From DASUCS01 sp041166385 (GTDB lineage Bacteria > Actinomycetota > Acidimicrobiia > Acidimicrobiales > JACDCH01), in assembly GCA_041166385.1 (NCBI GenBank), contig JBEEFW010000166.1, positions 22,941 to 86,940 on the forward strand: a DNA stretch of 64,000 bases, given 5' to 3'. Below are positions 42,554 through 49,852 of this stretch, piece by piece. Made by a program: the position numbers and the translations under genes. The notes beneath the pieces are model-generated. The model was not told the DNA's origin, ran no database searches, and saw only the letters and a program-made list of their open reading frames with translations. Within the stretch, counting starts at the first letter, position 1. Each line of letters starts with the position of its first letter.

Positions 42554-42559
42554 ACGGTA
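42554..42559 (-). promoter_or_regulatory. -10 box of SCO6745-like gene (leaderless)
   Basis: TACCGT on the minus strand ends eight bases before the ATG at 42545. Confidence 0.45.
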
Positions 42560-42639
42560 GTGCGGTCCTAGGTCGGACGGCCCATTTCAGAAGGTTTGAC
42601 CCGGCAAATTCGGAAGGCGAGAAGGGAAGGCCACGGTCA

Positions 42640-42927
42640 TTGGCGAAATCGAAAGTCGTGGACGCACAGAACCGATTGATCGAGCGGGTGGGTGCCGAGC
42701 AGGACGACGTCCTGTGCACCATCCAACTCGTCGAGGGCGACGACGCGCTGCAGGGCCGATTGTTCGACCAGCTCGTCGATCTCCTCGTCGAAGGCATGTT
42801 CCTCGACCTGCGCCGGGCCTACCTCGCCGGCGATCTCGATCGCGATCGCTACGTGGAAGACCTGTCGGCCCTCGCCGACCAGTGCCGCAACGTCGGCCTG
42901 CTCCCGCTGCCGAGCCGCACACCCTGA
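42640..42927 (+). CDS. Small helical hypothetical protein
   Basis: 95 residues from TTG 42640, preceded by a purine-rich GAAGGGAAGG about 10 nt upstream. The chain is acidic and helical (VVDAQNRLIERVGAEQDDVL; LFDQLVDLLVEGMFLDLRRA) and ends with a SHOCT-like LAGDLDRDRYVEDLSALADQ. There is no ATG or GTG in a good position; the frame is open further upstream (to 42544) but that part overlaps the divergent gene. Family unknown. Confidence 0.55.
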   Translation: MAKSKVVDAQNRLIERVGAEQDDVLCTIQLVEGDDALQGRLFDQLVDLLVEGMFLDLRRAYLAGDLDRDRYVEDLSALADQCRNVGLLPLPSRTP

Positions 42928-42974
42928 CCTTCGTCATCCCACGCCGGCGGGTGGGTTTCGGCTGAACTAGGGCC

Positions 42975-43658
42975 ATGTCCGACACCGCACCTGGAAGTTG
43001 GCAGCCAGATCCATTCGGACGCTTCGCGCAGCGCTATTGGGACGGCGCGAACTGGACCGAGAACGTCATCGACGCTTCCGGCACGCAGACCACCGACCCG
43101 CCTGTGCCATCGGCCGGGCCGAGTGTTGCCGCCCCGACGGCCGCGCCGAGTCGTTCGGCGTTGCCTGTGCCCTCACTTGTCGTGGTGGGCGTCGGCGCGC
43201 TCTTGCTGTTGCTCAGCCTCTTCGTCCTCAACTGGTTCGAGTTCAACGCGGACACGAAGGAATCGCTGCGCGACAGCTCGGCGGACGTACAGCGTGAACT
43301 CGGCGTCTCGGCTGACTCGCTGGTCGACGGAATGAAACTGAGCGAAGTGCGAGACCTCGCCGACAAGGTCGGCACGGAGGATCTCAACACGATCGCCGAC
43401 CAGTACATCACGTGGGGCTACCTGGTCTCCCTGCTTGCGATTGCGATTGCGTTGTTCGCCCTGTTCCAGCCGAAACTGCGTTGGCCCGCCTTGGCCATCG
43501 TGGTGCTCTTCGTGGTCTGGCACGCGTTCACGGTCTACGAACTCGGCGGATCCACTATCGACACGCAGCTCGGCGCCTGGCTCGGCGCGGTTGGGCTTGC
43601 GATCGCGGCGATTGGATTGTTGTTGCCGCGACAGGTGTCAGTCGCGCACGCGACCTAA
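42975..43658 (+). CDS. DUF2510 membrane protein
   Basis: 227 residues. The N-terminus is a DUF2510 motif (PGSWQPDPFGRFAQRYWDGA, then NWTENV), followed by a Pro/Ala linker and four membrane segments: about 64-84 (VPSLVVVGVGALLLLLSLFV), 145-162, 168-186 and 200-218. A 55-residue loop between the first two helices (KESLRDSSADVQRELGVSAD) is likely outside. DUF2510 is a short actinobacterial tryptophan-containing motif on the cytoplasmic side of many membrane proteins. Function unknown. It overlaps the pckG 3' end by four bases. Confidence 0.82.
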   Translation: MSDTAPGSWQPDPFGRFAQRYWDGANWTENVIDASGTQTTDPPVPSAGPSVAAPTAAPSRSALPVPSLVVVGVGALLLLLSLFVLNWFEFNADTKESLRDSSADVQRELGVSADSLVDGMKLSEVRDLADKVGTEDLNTIADQYITWGYLVSLLAIAIALFALFQPKLRWPALAIVVLFVVWHAFTVYELGGSTIDTQLGAWLGAVGLAIAAIGLLLPRQVSVAHAT

Positions 43659-45472
43659 TTCGCGAGGCGCTTCTCGAGCTCTCTGAGCTCGTCGCGTAGC
43701 TCCTCGGGGAGGCGCTCACCGAGGCTGGCGTAGTGCGCCTCGATCTGCGCAATCTCCTGGCGCCAGCTTTCGGCATCGACCGACACGAGCTTGGCCAACG
43801 TCGCGGCGTCGACATCGAGTCCGCTGACGTCGATCGCCGTCGGCGAGGGGACTCGACCGATCGGTGTGTCCACGCCGTCGCCCGTGCCCTCGACTTCCTC
43901 GACGATCCACTTGAGCACGCGGCTGTTGTCGCCGAACCCCGGCCACAGGAACTTGCCGTCGTCACCCTTGCGGAACCAGTTGACCCAGAACAGCTTCGGA
44001 AGCTTGCGGGCGTCGGCCCCTGCGCCGATCTCGAGCCAGTGCGAGAAGTAGTCGCCCATGTTGTAGCCACAGAAGGGCAACATCGCGAAGGGGTCGAACC
44101 GCAGCTTGCCGACGGCGCCGGCCTGCGCGGCTGTCGTCTCCGACGACATGATCGAGCCGAGGAACACGCCGTGACGCCACGACGTCGCCTCGGTCACCAG
44201 CGGCACGTTGGTGGCACGGCGACCGCCGAAGAGGATTGCCGAGATCGGCACGCCCTTCGGGTCTTCCCACTCGGGCGCGATCGAAGGACACTGGGCGGCC
44301 GGAGCGGTGAAGCGCGCGTTCGGGTGTGCGGCGGGCGACTCGGACGCCGGCGTCCAGTCATTGCCTTTCCAATCGATGAGGTGCTCGGGCGCCTGCGGCG
44401 TGAGCCCCTCCCACCAGATGTCGCCGTCGTCGGTCTTGGCGACGTTGGTGAAGATGCAGTTGCCCCAGAGCGTGCGCAGCGCGTTCGGGTTCGTGTCTTC
44501 GCCCGTGCCGGGGGCGACGCCGAAGAAGCCGGCCTCGGGGTTGATGGCGTAGAGGCGGCCGTCGTCACCGAACTTCATCCATGCGATGTCGTCGCCGACG
44601 GTCTCGACCTTCCAGCCGGGAAGCGTCGGGATCATCATCGCCATGTTCGTCTTGCCGCAGGCAGACGGGAACGCGGCGGCGACGTAGTGCTTTGGTCTGT
44701 CCGGGGGCGTGACGCCCAGCACGAGCATGTGCTCGGCCATCCAACCGTCGTCGCGGGCCATCGTCGACGCGATGCGCAAGGCGAAGCACTTCTTGCCGAG
44801 CAACGCGTTGCCGCCGTAGCCGGAGCCGTAGCTCCAGATCTCGCGGTCCTCGGGGAAGTGCACGATGTACTTGTTCTCGGCATCGCACGGCCACGGCGTA
44901 TCGGGACGGGCATTGCCCGAGTCGTCGACCAGCGCGTAGCCGACCGAATGCATGCACGGGACGAACTCGTCGTCGCCGAGCACCTCGAGGACCTTCTGCC
45001 CCATGCGCGTCATGATGCGCATCGAGACGGCGACGTACGGCGAGTCGGTGAGCTGCACGCCGATGTGGGCGATCGGTGAGCCGAGCGGACCCATCGAGAA
45101 CGGCACGACGTACAACGTGCGGCCGCGCATCGATCCCGCGAACAGGCCGCTCAGCGTTTCCCGCATCTCCGCCGGGTCGCGCCAGTTGTTCGTGGGACCG
45201 GCGTCGATCTCGAGCACCGAGCAGATGAACGTGCGGTCTTCCACGCGCGCCACATCGCCCGGATCGGACAGGCCGAGGTAACTGTTCGGCCGCTTCGCAT
45301 CCGAGAGCCGCTCGAAGGTGCCGGCGTCGACCAGGAGCTGGCACAGCGCGTCGTACTCCTCGGCGGAGCCGTCGCACCAGTGCACCTCGGCCGGCTCGCA
45401 CAGCGCGACCGCCTCGTCGACGAACTGGATCAGTCGACGATTGGTCGTGGGGGGCTTGTTCTGCTTGGGCAC
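43655..45472 (-). CDS. pckG: Phosphoenolpyruvate carboxykinase (GTP)
   Basis: 605 residues, full length for the GTP-dependent enzyme. The kinase loop AAAFPSACGKTNMAMM carries active-site Cys272 and Lys274; SYGSGYGGNALLGKKCFALR, FGGRRATNVPLVTEA and WFRKGDDGKFLWPGFGDNSR are all typical. It converts oxaloacetate and GTP to PEP and CO2, the first step of gluconeogenesis. The GTG start has a Shine-Dalgarno (GGAGGAG) close upstream. It stands alone; the small cold-shock-like gene upstream is on the same strand 38 bp away. Confidence 0.96.
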   Translation of the reverse strand: MPKQNKPPTTNRRLIQFVDEAVALCEPAEVHWCDGSAEEYDALCQLLVDAGTFERLSDAKRPNSYLGLSDPGDVARVEDRTFICSVLEIDAGPTNNWRDPAEMRETLSGLFAGSMRGRTLYVVPFSMGPLGSPIAHIGVQLTDSPYVAVSMRIMTRMGQKVLEVLGDDEFVPCMHSVGYALVDDSGNARPDTPWPCDAENKYIVHFPEDREIWSYGSGYGGNALLGKKCFALRIASTMARDDGWMAEHMLVLGVTPPDRPKHYVAAAFPSACGKTNMAMMIPTLPGWKVETVGDDIAWMKFGDDGRLYAINPEAGFFGVAPGTGEDTNPNALRTLWGNCIFTNVAKTDDGDIWWEGLTPQAPEHLIDWKGNDWTPASESPAAHPNARFTAPAAQCPSIAPEWEDPKGVPISAILFGGRRATNVPLVTEATSWRHGVFLGSIMSSETTAAQAGAVGKLRFDPFAMLPFCGYNMGDYFSHWLEIGAGADARKLPKLFWVNWFRKGDDGKFLWPGFGDNSRVLKWIVEEVEGTGDGVDTPIGRVPSPTAIDVSGLDVDAATLAKLVSVDAESWRQEIAQIEAHYASLGERLPEELRDELRELEKRLAN

Positions 45473-45510
45473 TTCTCCTCCGACGTCGTTGTCAGTGGGT
45501 CAGTTCTGGA

Positions 45511-45765
45511 TCAGGCTGGTTCGGCTGTGGCTGCGCTCGCCGGCGGAAAGCCCGGCGTACCCATGTCGACCTCAGATCCGAGGCGCAGCCGAGTCGCCAA
45601 GCCATCTGCGGTCACGTCGAAGATCACCCGCTGCCCCTGTCGCAACATGCGGAACACGGAGTTCACGAGCGCGTCAGGATCGAGGTCGTACTCCGCGAGA
45701 TCGGTGTCGCACAACACCGCGCCGTCGCCCGAACCCGGGTCGTACGACTTGATCACGCCTTGCAC
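45511..45765 (-). CDS. Cold-shock-domain-like small protein
   Basis: 84 residues. VQGVIKSYDPGSGDGAVLCD followed by RMLRQGQRVIFDVTADGLAT is the OB-fold pattern of cold-shock proteins (start of strand 1, GDG turn, GQ-V-FDV strand), but the RNP1 aromatic motif is poorly kept, so RNA binding may be altered. I use GTG 45765, five bases after GAGGAG; the longer frame to 45909 runs into the rpmB fragment at the island edge. It lies just outside the island. Confidence 0.65.
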   Translation of the reverse strand: MQGVIKSYDPGSGDGAVLCDTDLAEYDLDPDALVNSVFRMLRQGQRVIFDVTADGLATRLRLGSEVDMGTPGFPPASAATAEPA

Positions 45766-45856
45766 ATGCGCTCCTCGCTTGGGGGCAACCGGGGTCTCAA
45801 AGGTTACCCAGCGGTCATCGCCACGGGCCATTTGGCACCGTGGACGAAGCAGTGCG

Positions 45857-45892
45857 GCTAGCGGACGGCCTTTTGGATCTTGCCGGCCTTGA
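45857..45892 (-). repeat. Island left boundary: copy of rpmB 3' end (attL-like)
   Basis: 36 bp match the end of rpmB (49564-49599) at 33 positions, and in frame encode KAGKIQKAVR-stop versus KAGKVQKAVR-stop in the intact gene. Weaker similarity continues a little further (HVC before it). This is what is left when an element integrates into the 3' end of a gene. Confidence 0.7.
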
Positions 45893-45962
45893 ACAAGAGT
45901 TGTTTGCATACGTGCTGGTCAGAGGCAGAAATGGTATCTGACCTGCGAAAAGACCGTCGTCG

Positions 45963-46030
45963 TGTACCGCGGTGACTGGTCTTGTACCGCGGTGTTCCGC
46001 GGTGTTCCGCGTGCAAACCGCGTGCAAAAA
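45963..46030. repeat. Iteron-like 10-bp repeats
   Basis: Successive units TGTACCGCGG, TGTTCCGCGG, TGTTCCGCGT and GCAAACCGCG, with another TGTACCGCGG 20 bp to the left and two GTGCAAA blocks to the right. They lie between the island edge and the excisionase-like gene, where integrase/Xis arm sites would be expected. The surrounding 270 bp (45766-46036) hold no gene. Confidence 0.55.
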
Positions 46031-46036
46031 GTTGCG

Positions 46037-46429
46037 TCATCGGCGGCGCGATCGGGGATCGCGAGGAAGAGTGACAGTCGCCGTGAGCCACGTCTCGAGA
46101 TCGCTCGATCGGAAGCGGAGATACTTGCCAACCTTTTGGTAGGGAATCTTCTTCGTATACACGAGCGCGCGGATGTGATCCACCGTCGTTGCCAGGTACT
46201 CCGCCGCTCCCTCGACCGTCATGACCTCGGCTCTCGGCTGGCCGGCCGTTGGGACACGCGAGACCACGACGTCCCCAGCGGTGGTGTCGTCGCGGAGTAG
46301 TAGCCGGCGCCCGTCAGTGGTCGCCTCGATGACCTCGTCGAGGACAGCGGCAACGATCACCTCAATGTCCGCGGAACGTCCAGCTCTCCTCGCGACCGCC
46401 GTCACGAGGTCCACGGACGTGAGGGTCAT
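46037..46429 (-). CDS. Excisionase-like HTH protein
   Basis: 130 residues from ATG 46429. The C-terminal part (VMTVEGAAEYLATTVDHIRA, then LVYTKKIPYQKVGKYLRFRS and DLETWL) is a MerR-like winged HTH of the excisionase/HTH_17 type. The first 80 residues are a non-standard extension (VARRAGRSADIEVIVAAVLD). Such proteins bend attachment-site DNA or regulate island genes. No integrase follows it, which is unusual because xis and int are generally adjacent. An upstream start at 46468 is possible. Confidence 0.75.
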   Translation of the reverse strand: MTLTSVDLVTAVARRAGRSADIEVIVAAVLDEVIEATTDGRRLLLRDDTTAGDVVVSRVPTAGQPRAEVMTVEGAAEYLATTVDHIRALVYTKKIPYQKVGKYLRFRSSDLETWLTATVTLPRDPRSRRR

Positions 46430-46456
46430 CCCGTACACCTGCCGCACAAGGACGCA

Positions 46457-46481
46457 GACTATATTCACTTAGTCTACTTAG
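46457..46481. promoter_or_regulatory. Promoter of the xis-like gene with ACTTAG direct repeats
   Basis: TATAGT on the minus strand (46457-46462) is a strong -10 for the excisionase-like gene. Two copies of ACTTAG (46467-46472 and 46476-46481, 9 bp apart) overlap the -35 region and look like a repressor site, perhaps for the RHH protein encoded next door. Confidence 0.4.
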
Positions 46482-46509
46482 CAACCACCGCGGGGTAAGC
46501 AACGCTGCG

Positions 46510-46515
46510 TACCTT
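46510..46515 (+). promoter_or_regulatory. -10 box of the RHH gene (leaderless)
   Basis: TACCTT ends six bases before GTG 46522. Confidence 0.35.
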
Positions 46516-46521
46516 CCTGTG

Positions 46522-46662
46522 GTGGCCAGAATCCACTACGAGATCCCGGAGGACTTGCATCGACGTGCCAAGGCAGCCGCTGCGATGCAGGGGATCTCGC
46601 TGAAGCAGTTCGTGATCGAGGCGCTAGATGCGGCTACCCAGACCAAGCCGCCGCGTGACTAG
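46522..46662 (+). CDS. Ribbon-helix-helix (Arc-type) protein
   Basis: 46 residues: ARIHYEIPEDLHRRAKAAAA, then MQGISLKQFVIEALDAATQT. A short N-terminal strand with alternating polar residues, helix A with LHRRAK, a GISL turn and helix B QFVIEALDAA are diagnostic of MetJ/Arc DNA-binding dimers, as in antitoxins and island regulators. GTG 46522 is chosen for the -10 spacing; GTG 46519 is in frame. It is the only plus-strand gene of the island and is divergent from the xis-like gene, so it probably regulates the gap between them. Confidence 0.7.
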   Translation: MARIHYEIPEDLHRRAKAAAAMQGISLKQFVIEALDAATQTKPPRD

Positions 46663-46705
46663 GACGGGTCTGCGAGCTCTTGATCCGAAAGATCGCTGAA
46701 GGGCA

Positions 46706-47197
46706 TCAGCCCCGCCCGAGGCGCCGCTCAGCAACCTGTACCGCGATGCGAAGGGGAGTCGAGTGAGCGTCGGACTGAACGCGAGATGAGAAGTCGCGGA
46801 GCAGCGTCACAAGATCAACGACGAGACGGGCCGTCGCCTCCGGCAGCTCGTCACTCCCCGATGTGTGCTCCGCAGCTCTCGTGCGAGCGAGATGCGACAG
46901 GTGCTGATCTAGTACCTCGAGGTGGCGGTGCATCGCGTTCCGAACCGTGTGCGACACGTCCCAGTCCGCGACGTAGTCGATCGCCCAAATGTCGTTGGGG
47001 TTGCGTCCGCTTGGACGACCGACGAGGAACTCGATGAGGTTGCGAGCGTGGAGCCAACACGCCTCCATCGTGAAGACACCACACGCTGTGTCTTCGCGCA
47101 TGAGGAAAGCGTCTGCCATTGCGGACAGCTCGTACCCGATGTGGCCCGCCATGCGAACCCGCTCGACCTCGGTTACAGCCTCGCGCTGCTTTGCCAT
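46706..47197 (-). CDS. Island gene C: small helical protein, HEPN-like?
   Basis: 163 residues from ATG 47197, entirely helical: MAGHIGYELSAMADAFL, TMEACWLHARNLIEFLVG, then NDIWAIDYVADWD and MHRHLEVLDQHLSHLARTR. The HARNLIEFL...DD-A-D...HLSHL-xR layout recalls a widespread group of small HEPN-like proteins, some linked to toxin or abortive-infection modules, but the catalytic RxxxxH of RNase HEPN is not clear. It is 42 bp behind the nuclease gene on the same strand, so it is probably the last gene of the operon. Alternative start TTG 47209. Confidence 0.55.
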   Translation of the reverse strand: MAKQREAVTEVERVRMAGHIGYELSAMADAFLMREDTACGVFTMEACWLHARNLIEFLVGRPSGRNPNDIWAIDYVADWDVSHTVRNAMHRHLEVLDQHLSHLARTRAAEHTSGSDELPEATARLVVDLVTLLRDFSSRVQSDAHSTPLRIAVQVAERRLGRG

Positions 47198-47239
47198 CCC
47201 ACATCTCAACAGTCGCGGGCTTCGCTGGCAGCTTGGTTT

Positions 47240-48859
47240 CTACGCTGGGACCGCGAAACCGGCCAGCTCGCGTGTCGCGGGCAAGAAATGGCGGTCACGC
47301 AAGAGGGTGCCGATGGCAAGTAGCTCCCATGTCCGCCCAGCGCGCTGGAGGGCATAGTCCTTCGGGGCGCGGCGATGATGCACGCCCGTCGTCCAGCCGA
47401 AAGCAAAATCGTGGTGCTCGTCGAAGGCGACGTTGGGCTCTCCTATGACGCCCGTGTCGCCGATCCAGTATTGACCTTCCTCATCGAGTGGCTCGAGTAC
47501 CGGGAACGCAATGTCGACTGCCGCGAAGTCATTGAATGCGTCGCGGAAGAAGTCCGGTAGCTCAAGGCAACTGGCGAGGTCGAGCACAGTGGTTGCAAGA
47601 AGCGACTGAGTTCGCTTGTCCACCTCGACGTGGTCGTAAGGGTCTCCAAGTAGCTGGCGGATCTCGTCGGCCGGATCAGAAGAGACGGACGCAAGCCCAG
47701 GGGCACGAAAATGGTGGTCGCAGATCCACGCCACCACGAGCTCGAGCCAAGGCACCAGGGCATCCGGCTGGTACCGATGGAGCAAGATCGCAGACGGTAC
47801 GAGTGACGCGGCCCACCTGTCGGAAATCGGATGGCTCGCACCCGGTTGAGCGGATACAAACGCCGCCAGCGATTCTGCGATGACAGCGGCGTCTTCCTGG
47901 CGCTGCTGTTCCTGGCGTAGCAATCCAAGCATCCCCATGCTCTCGCAAAGGACGGAGCATCGAATCGGGTAAGTGACAGAGCCAAGTAACTCGTTGCTCG
48001 CACCGAAGAGCTGCTTCGGGTCTGCCATCAGAGGCTCGGCTTGACCCATTAGGGAGGTCGAGTACGTGTCGAAGAGCGTGCGGGCGACATCCATGGTCTC
48101 CTCGGCGTTATCCCCCGGCCCGTCATGAAGTTCAACAGCGGCGGCGCGTGTGAGGGTCAACACCGCCACGCACGCGAGGTCGAGTCGGTTGGCTTCTTGA
48201 AGACGATGTGCCGCGAGGGCAGTCGCGAGAGCGGTGCGAGGTAGATCGCTTCGTGGCCATTGCCTCGACGTGCGTTCATAGGTCCTCGCAGAAACGTTTC
48301 GTCGCCCGATGTCGGCGAGGAGGCCGAGCAGATTTAGGAGATGTGCCTCGTCCCAACCGTTGAAGCTGATGTCGGGCTGAAGGGCAAGTGCCGCGAGGAG
48401 CGTCTCACGATCCCAAACCTCGAAGGCGGGCTCGACGCCGCGGCGGAAGAGTGTTGCCAGAAGGCCGCGAGGCGCCGAACGCTTTGCGAGCGTGGTCGCG
48501 TACTGCTGGGCTTCAGCAGCGGCGCCGCCGACCAGCCTGCCCGTAGTGACCAGAACAGGTTTCCGCTTCGCCACTACGTCGAACGCTGGATGCGCGGTGT
48601 CGTTCCATAGCATTTCTTCGACCTGTGGCCGCACCTGCCGCCACGAGGCCATGTTGATGTCGCCAGCCTTCGTTTGGAAGGCCCATTGCTGGCCATCTCG
48701 TTTCGCGATGAAGTCCTTGCCGAACTCGTACGCGCCGTGCAACTGATGGATGTCGTGAAACTGAGTCGCGCGCAGAAGGGTGAGAAACGTCGCGTCGAAC
48801 TCACGCTCCGTCACGTTGTCGAGGTAGCCGCCGAGAACGTCGGCCAGCCAGCCACTCAT
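47240..48859 (-). CDS. Island gene B: large protein with N-terminal PD-(D/E)XK nuclease domain
   Basis: 539 residues. Near the N-terminus TEREFDATFLTLLRATQF, HGAYEFGKDFIAK and WAFQTKAGDI give the acid helix, Asp49 and Gln62-x-Lys64 of a Mrr-like restriction-endonuclease fold. After about residue 170 the chain is almost all helix, without an NTPase, transmembrane segment or known repeat (for example LDLACVAVLTLTRAAAVELH). A clear AGGAGG precedes ATG 48859. Codon use and GC differ from flanking chromosome. Gene A overlaps its start by 59 bp and gene C follows. I infer a DNA-cutting effector of a defence module. Confidence 0.65.
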   Translation of the reverse strand: MSGWLADVLGGYLDNVTEREFDATFLTLLRATQFHDIHQLHGAYEFGKDFIAKRDGQQWAFQTKAGDINMASWRQVRPQVEEMLWNDTAHPAFDVVAKRKPVLVTTGRLVGGAAAEAQQYATTLAKRSAPRGLLATLFRRGVEPAFEVWDRETLLAALALQPDISFNGWDEAHLLNLLGLLADIGRRNVSARTYERTSRQWPRSDLPRTALATALAAHRLQEANRLDLACVAVLTLTRAAAVELHDGPGDNAEETMDVARTLFDTYSTSLMGQAEPLMADPKQLFGASNELLGSVTYPIRCSVLCESMGMLGLLRQEQQRQEDAAVIAESLAAFVSAQPGASHPISDRWAASLVPSAILLHRYQPDALVPWLELVVAWICDHHFRAPGLASVSSDPADEIRQLLGDPYDHVEVDKRTQSLLATTVLDLASCLELPDFFRDAFNDFAAVDIAFPVLEPLDEEGQYWIGDTGVIGEPNVAFDEHHDFAFGWTTGVHHRRAPKDYALQRAGRTWELLAIGTLLRDRHFLPATRELAGFAVPA

Positions 48860-49400
48860 CTCGCCTCCTCGCAATGACGTCGTTGAACTTCTCCTCAAAC
48901 CCTGCGGGGGGATCGCCGAGTTCGTCGTTCGGATTCATGACGATCGACGGGAGTGAGGGATTGCCATCTTCGTCGAACGAAAGGGAGATCGTCTCCAGCA
49001 TCTCGAGCTGTGCCTCCCACACGGTTCGACCCTGGGCATCAACCACGTTCCCCGTCGCTTCGGTGAGCCGCGAGATGTGCTCGAGCATCTGTGGGACGAC
49101 AGAGCTGGCGTAGTCCTCCGACATCTTGTTGATTGCCTCGTGCACGTCGTCGAAGGTTCCGTCGATGCCTTCGCTGATCGACAGCGTGACCATGGACTTG
49201 GTCTCCATAGATCCGCCCGGCACTTCCTCGCCCGTCGAGAGCGTGTTTCGAGTCGGCGGGAGCGCGTCGACGTGTTCGACGCGGATCATGTCGAGGAGGG
49301 GAGAACTAGCCCGAGCTAGAGCGTGCACCGCGTCCCCGAAGAACTCCTTGCCGGCGGTTCCGTACTCGTCGAGTCTGAAGACCTGCGGGGCGGCTGTCAT
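48801..49400 (-). CDS. Island gene A: hypothetical protein
   Basis: 199 residues. An N-terminal hydrophobic helix region (FFGDAVHALARASSPLLDMI), a central part rich in Ser/Thr/Glu (SMVTLSISEGIDGTFDDVHE), an amphipathic helix (VPQMLEHISRLTEATGNVVD) and a basic tail (RSRRLPRQRDGA). No family recognised. It is the first gene of a three-gene operon and its last 59 bases overlap gene B, a spacing that usually couples translation. A role as immunity, sensor or specificity protein for the nuclease is possible but not shown by any motif. The 164 bp upstream (49401-49564) hold no gene, only a weak GTCAG-CTCT-CTGAC hairpin behind rpmB. Confidence 0.55.
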   Translation of the reverse strand: MTAAPQVFRLDEYGTAGKEFFGDAVHALARASSPLLDMIRVEHVDALPPTRNTLSTGEEVPGGSMETKSMVTLSISEGIDGTFDDVHEAINKMSEDYASSVVPQMLEHISRLTEATGNVVDAQGRTVWEAQLEMLETISLSFDEDGNPSLPSIVMNPNDELGDPPAGFEEKFNDVIARRRDEWLAGRRSRRLPRQRDGA

Positions 49401-49564
49401 GTCGTCGTCACGAGATGACGCGCGGAGGATCTGACCAGGCGTTGAGGGATCCGACTACATCTGCCGTGCATGTCGGCCGAGGCTTGCATCAAGGGACGGC
49501 GGAAACAAGGCGATTCGAGCCCAAAGGTTCGACGTTGTAGCAGGTCAGAGAGCTGACGATGGCG

Positions 49565-49759
49565 CTAGCGAACGGCCTTTTGGACTTTGCCGGCCTTGAT
49601 GCAGGACGTGCACACGTGCACACGCTTCGGCGATCCGTTCACGATCGCCCGGATCCGTTGGATGTTGGGGTTCCAGCGTCGCTTTGAACGCACGTGTGAG
49701 TGGCTGATGCTCACCCCGAACGACGGCTTCTTGCCGCATACCTCACACACCGCAGCCAT
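49565..49759 (-). CDS. rpmB: 50S ribosomal protein L28
   Basis: 64 residues: AAVCEVCGKKPSFGVSISHS, then HVRSKRRWNPNIQRIRAIVN and HVCTSCIKAGKVQKAVR. Two CxxC pairs (CEVC, CTSC) make this the zinc-binding C+ form of L28. ATG 49759 gives the standard start. Its last 36 bp are the integration site of the neighbouring island; the reading frame is complete, so insertion left the ribosomal protein intact. It is divergent from the DAK2-recG operon. Confidence 0.95.
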   Translation of the reverse strand: MAAVCEVCGKKPSFGVSISHSHVRSKRRWNPNIQRIRAIVNGSPKRVHVCTSCIKAGKVQKAVR

Positions 49760-49837
49760 GACGCGTTTCTCCAACTCCAGATCCGGGGGCGAGGGACAAC
49801 GCTACCCGCGAGCCACGGCCGGCCGCCACCGGACGCG

Positions 49838-49843
49838 TACGAT
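49838..49843 (+). promoter_or_regulatory. -10 box of DAK2-recG operon (leaderless)
   Basis: TACGAT ends nine bases before the ATG at 49853. It lies just upstream of the divergent rpmB. Confidence 0.45.
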
Positions 49844-49852
49844 CCCCAGGTC

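Larger units (their letters stand above)
45857..49599. mobile_element. 3.7-kb genomic island at the 3' end of rpmB
   Basis: Direct repeats of the rpmB 3' end bound a segment with clearly lower GC and different codon use than its surroundings. Contents from left: 10-bp iteron-like repeats, an excisionase-like HTH gene, a ribbon-helix-helix gene, and a three-gene operon with a PD-(D/E)XK-type nuclease. No integrase gene is seen between the repeats, so the element is either decayed or mobilised by a recombinase supplied in trans. The right end restores a complete L28 protein. Confidence 0.65.

Noticed and set aside
43733..45079. 448-codon open frame on the plus strand, antisense to pckG
   Set aside because: High-GC shadow: composition is Arg/Val/Leu-rich without any domain, and the opposite strand encodes a full-length PEP carboxykinase.
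45511..45909. Long form of the cold-shock-like gene (132 residues)
   Set aside because: The extra N-terminus runs into the rpmB fragment and lacks the OB-fold pattern; GTG 45765 has a Shine-Dalgarno.
45857..49599. Integrase gene in the rpmB island
   Set aside because: I looked for tyrosine- and serine-recombinase motifs in all frames provided and saw none; only the xis-like gene is present.
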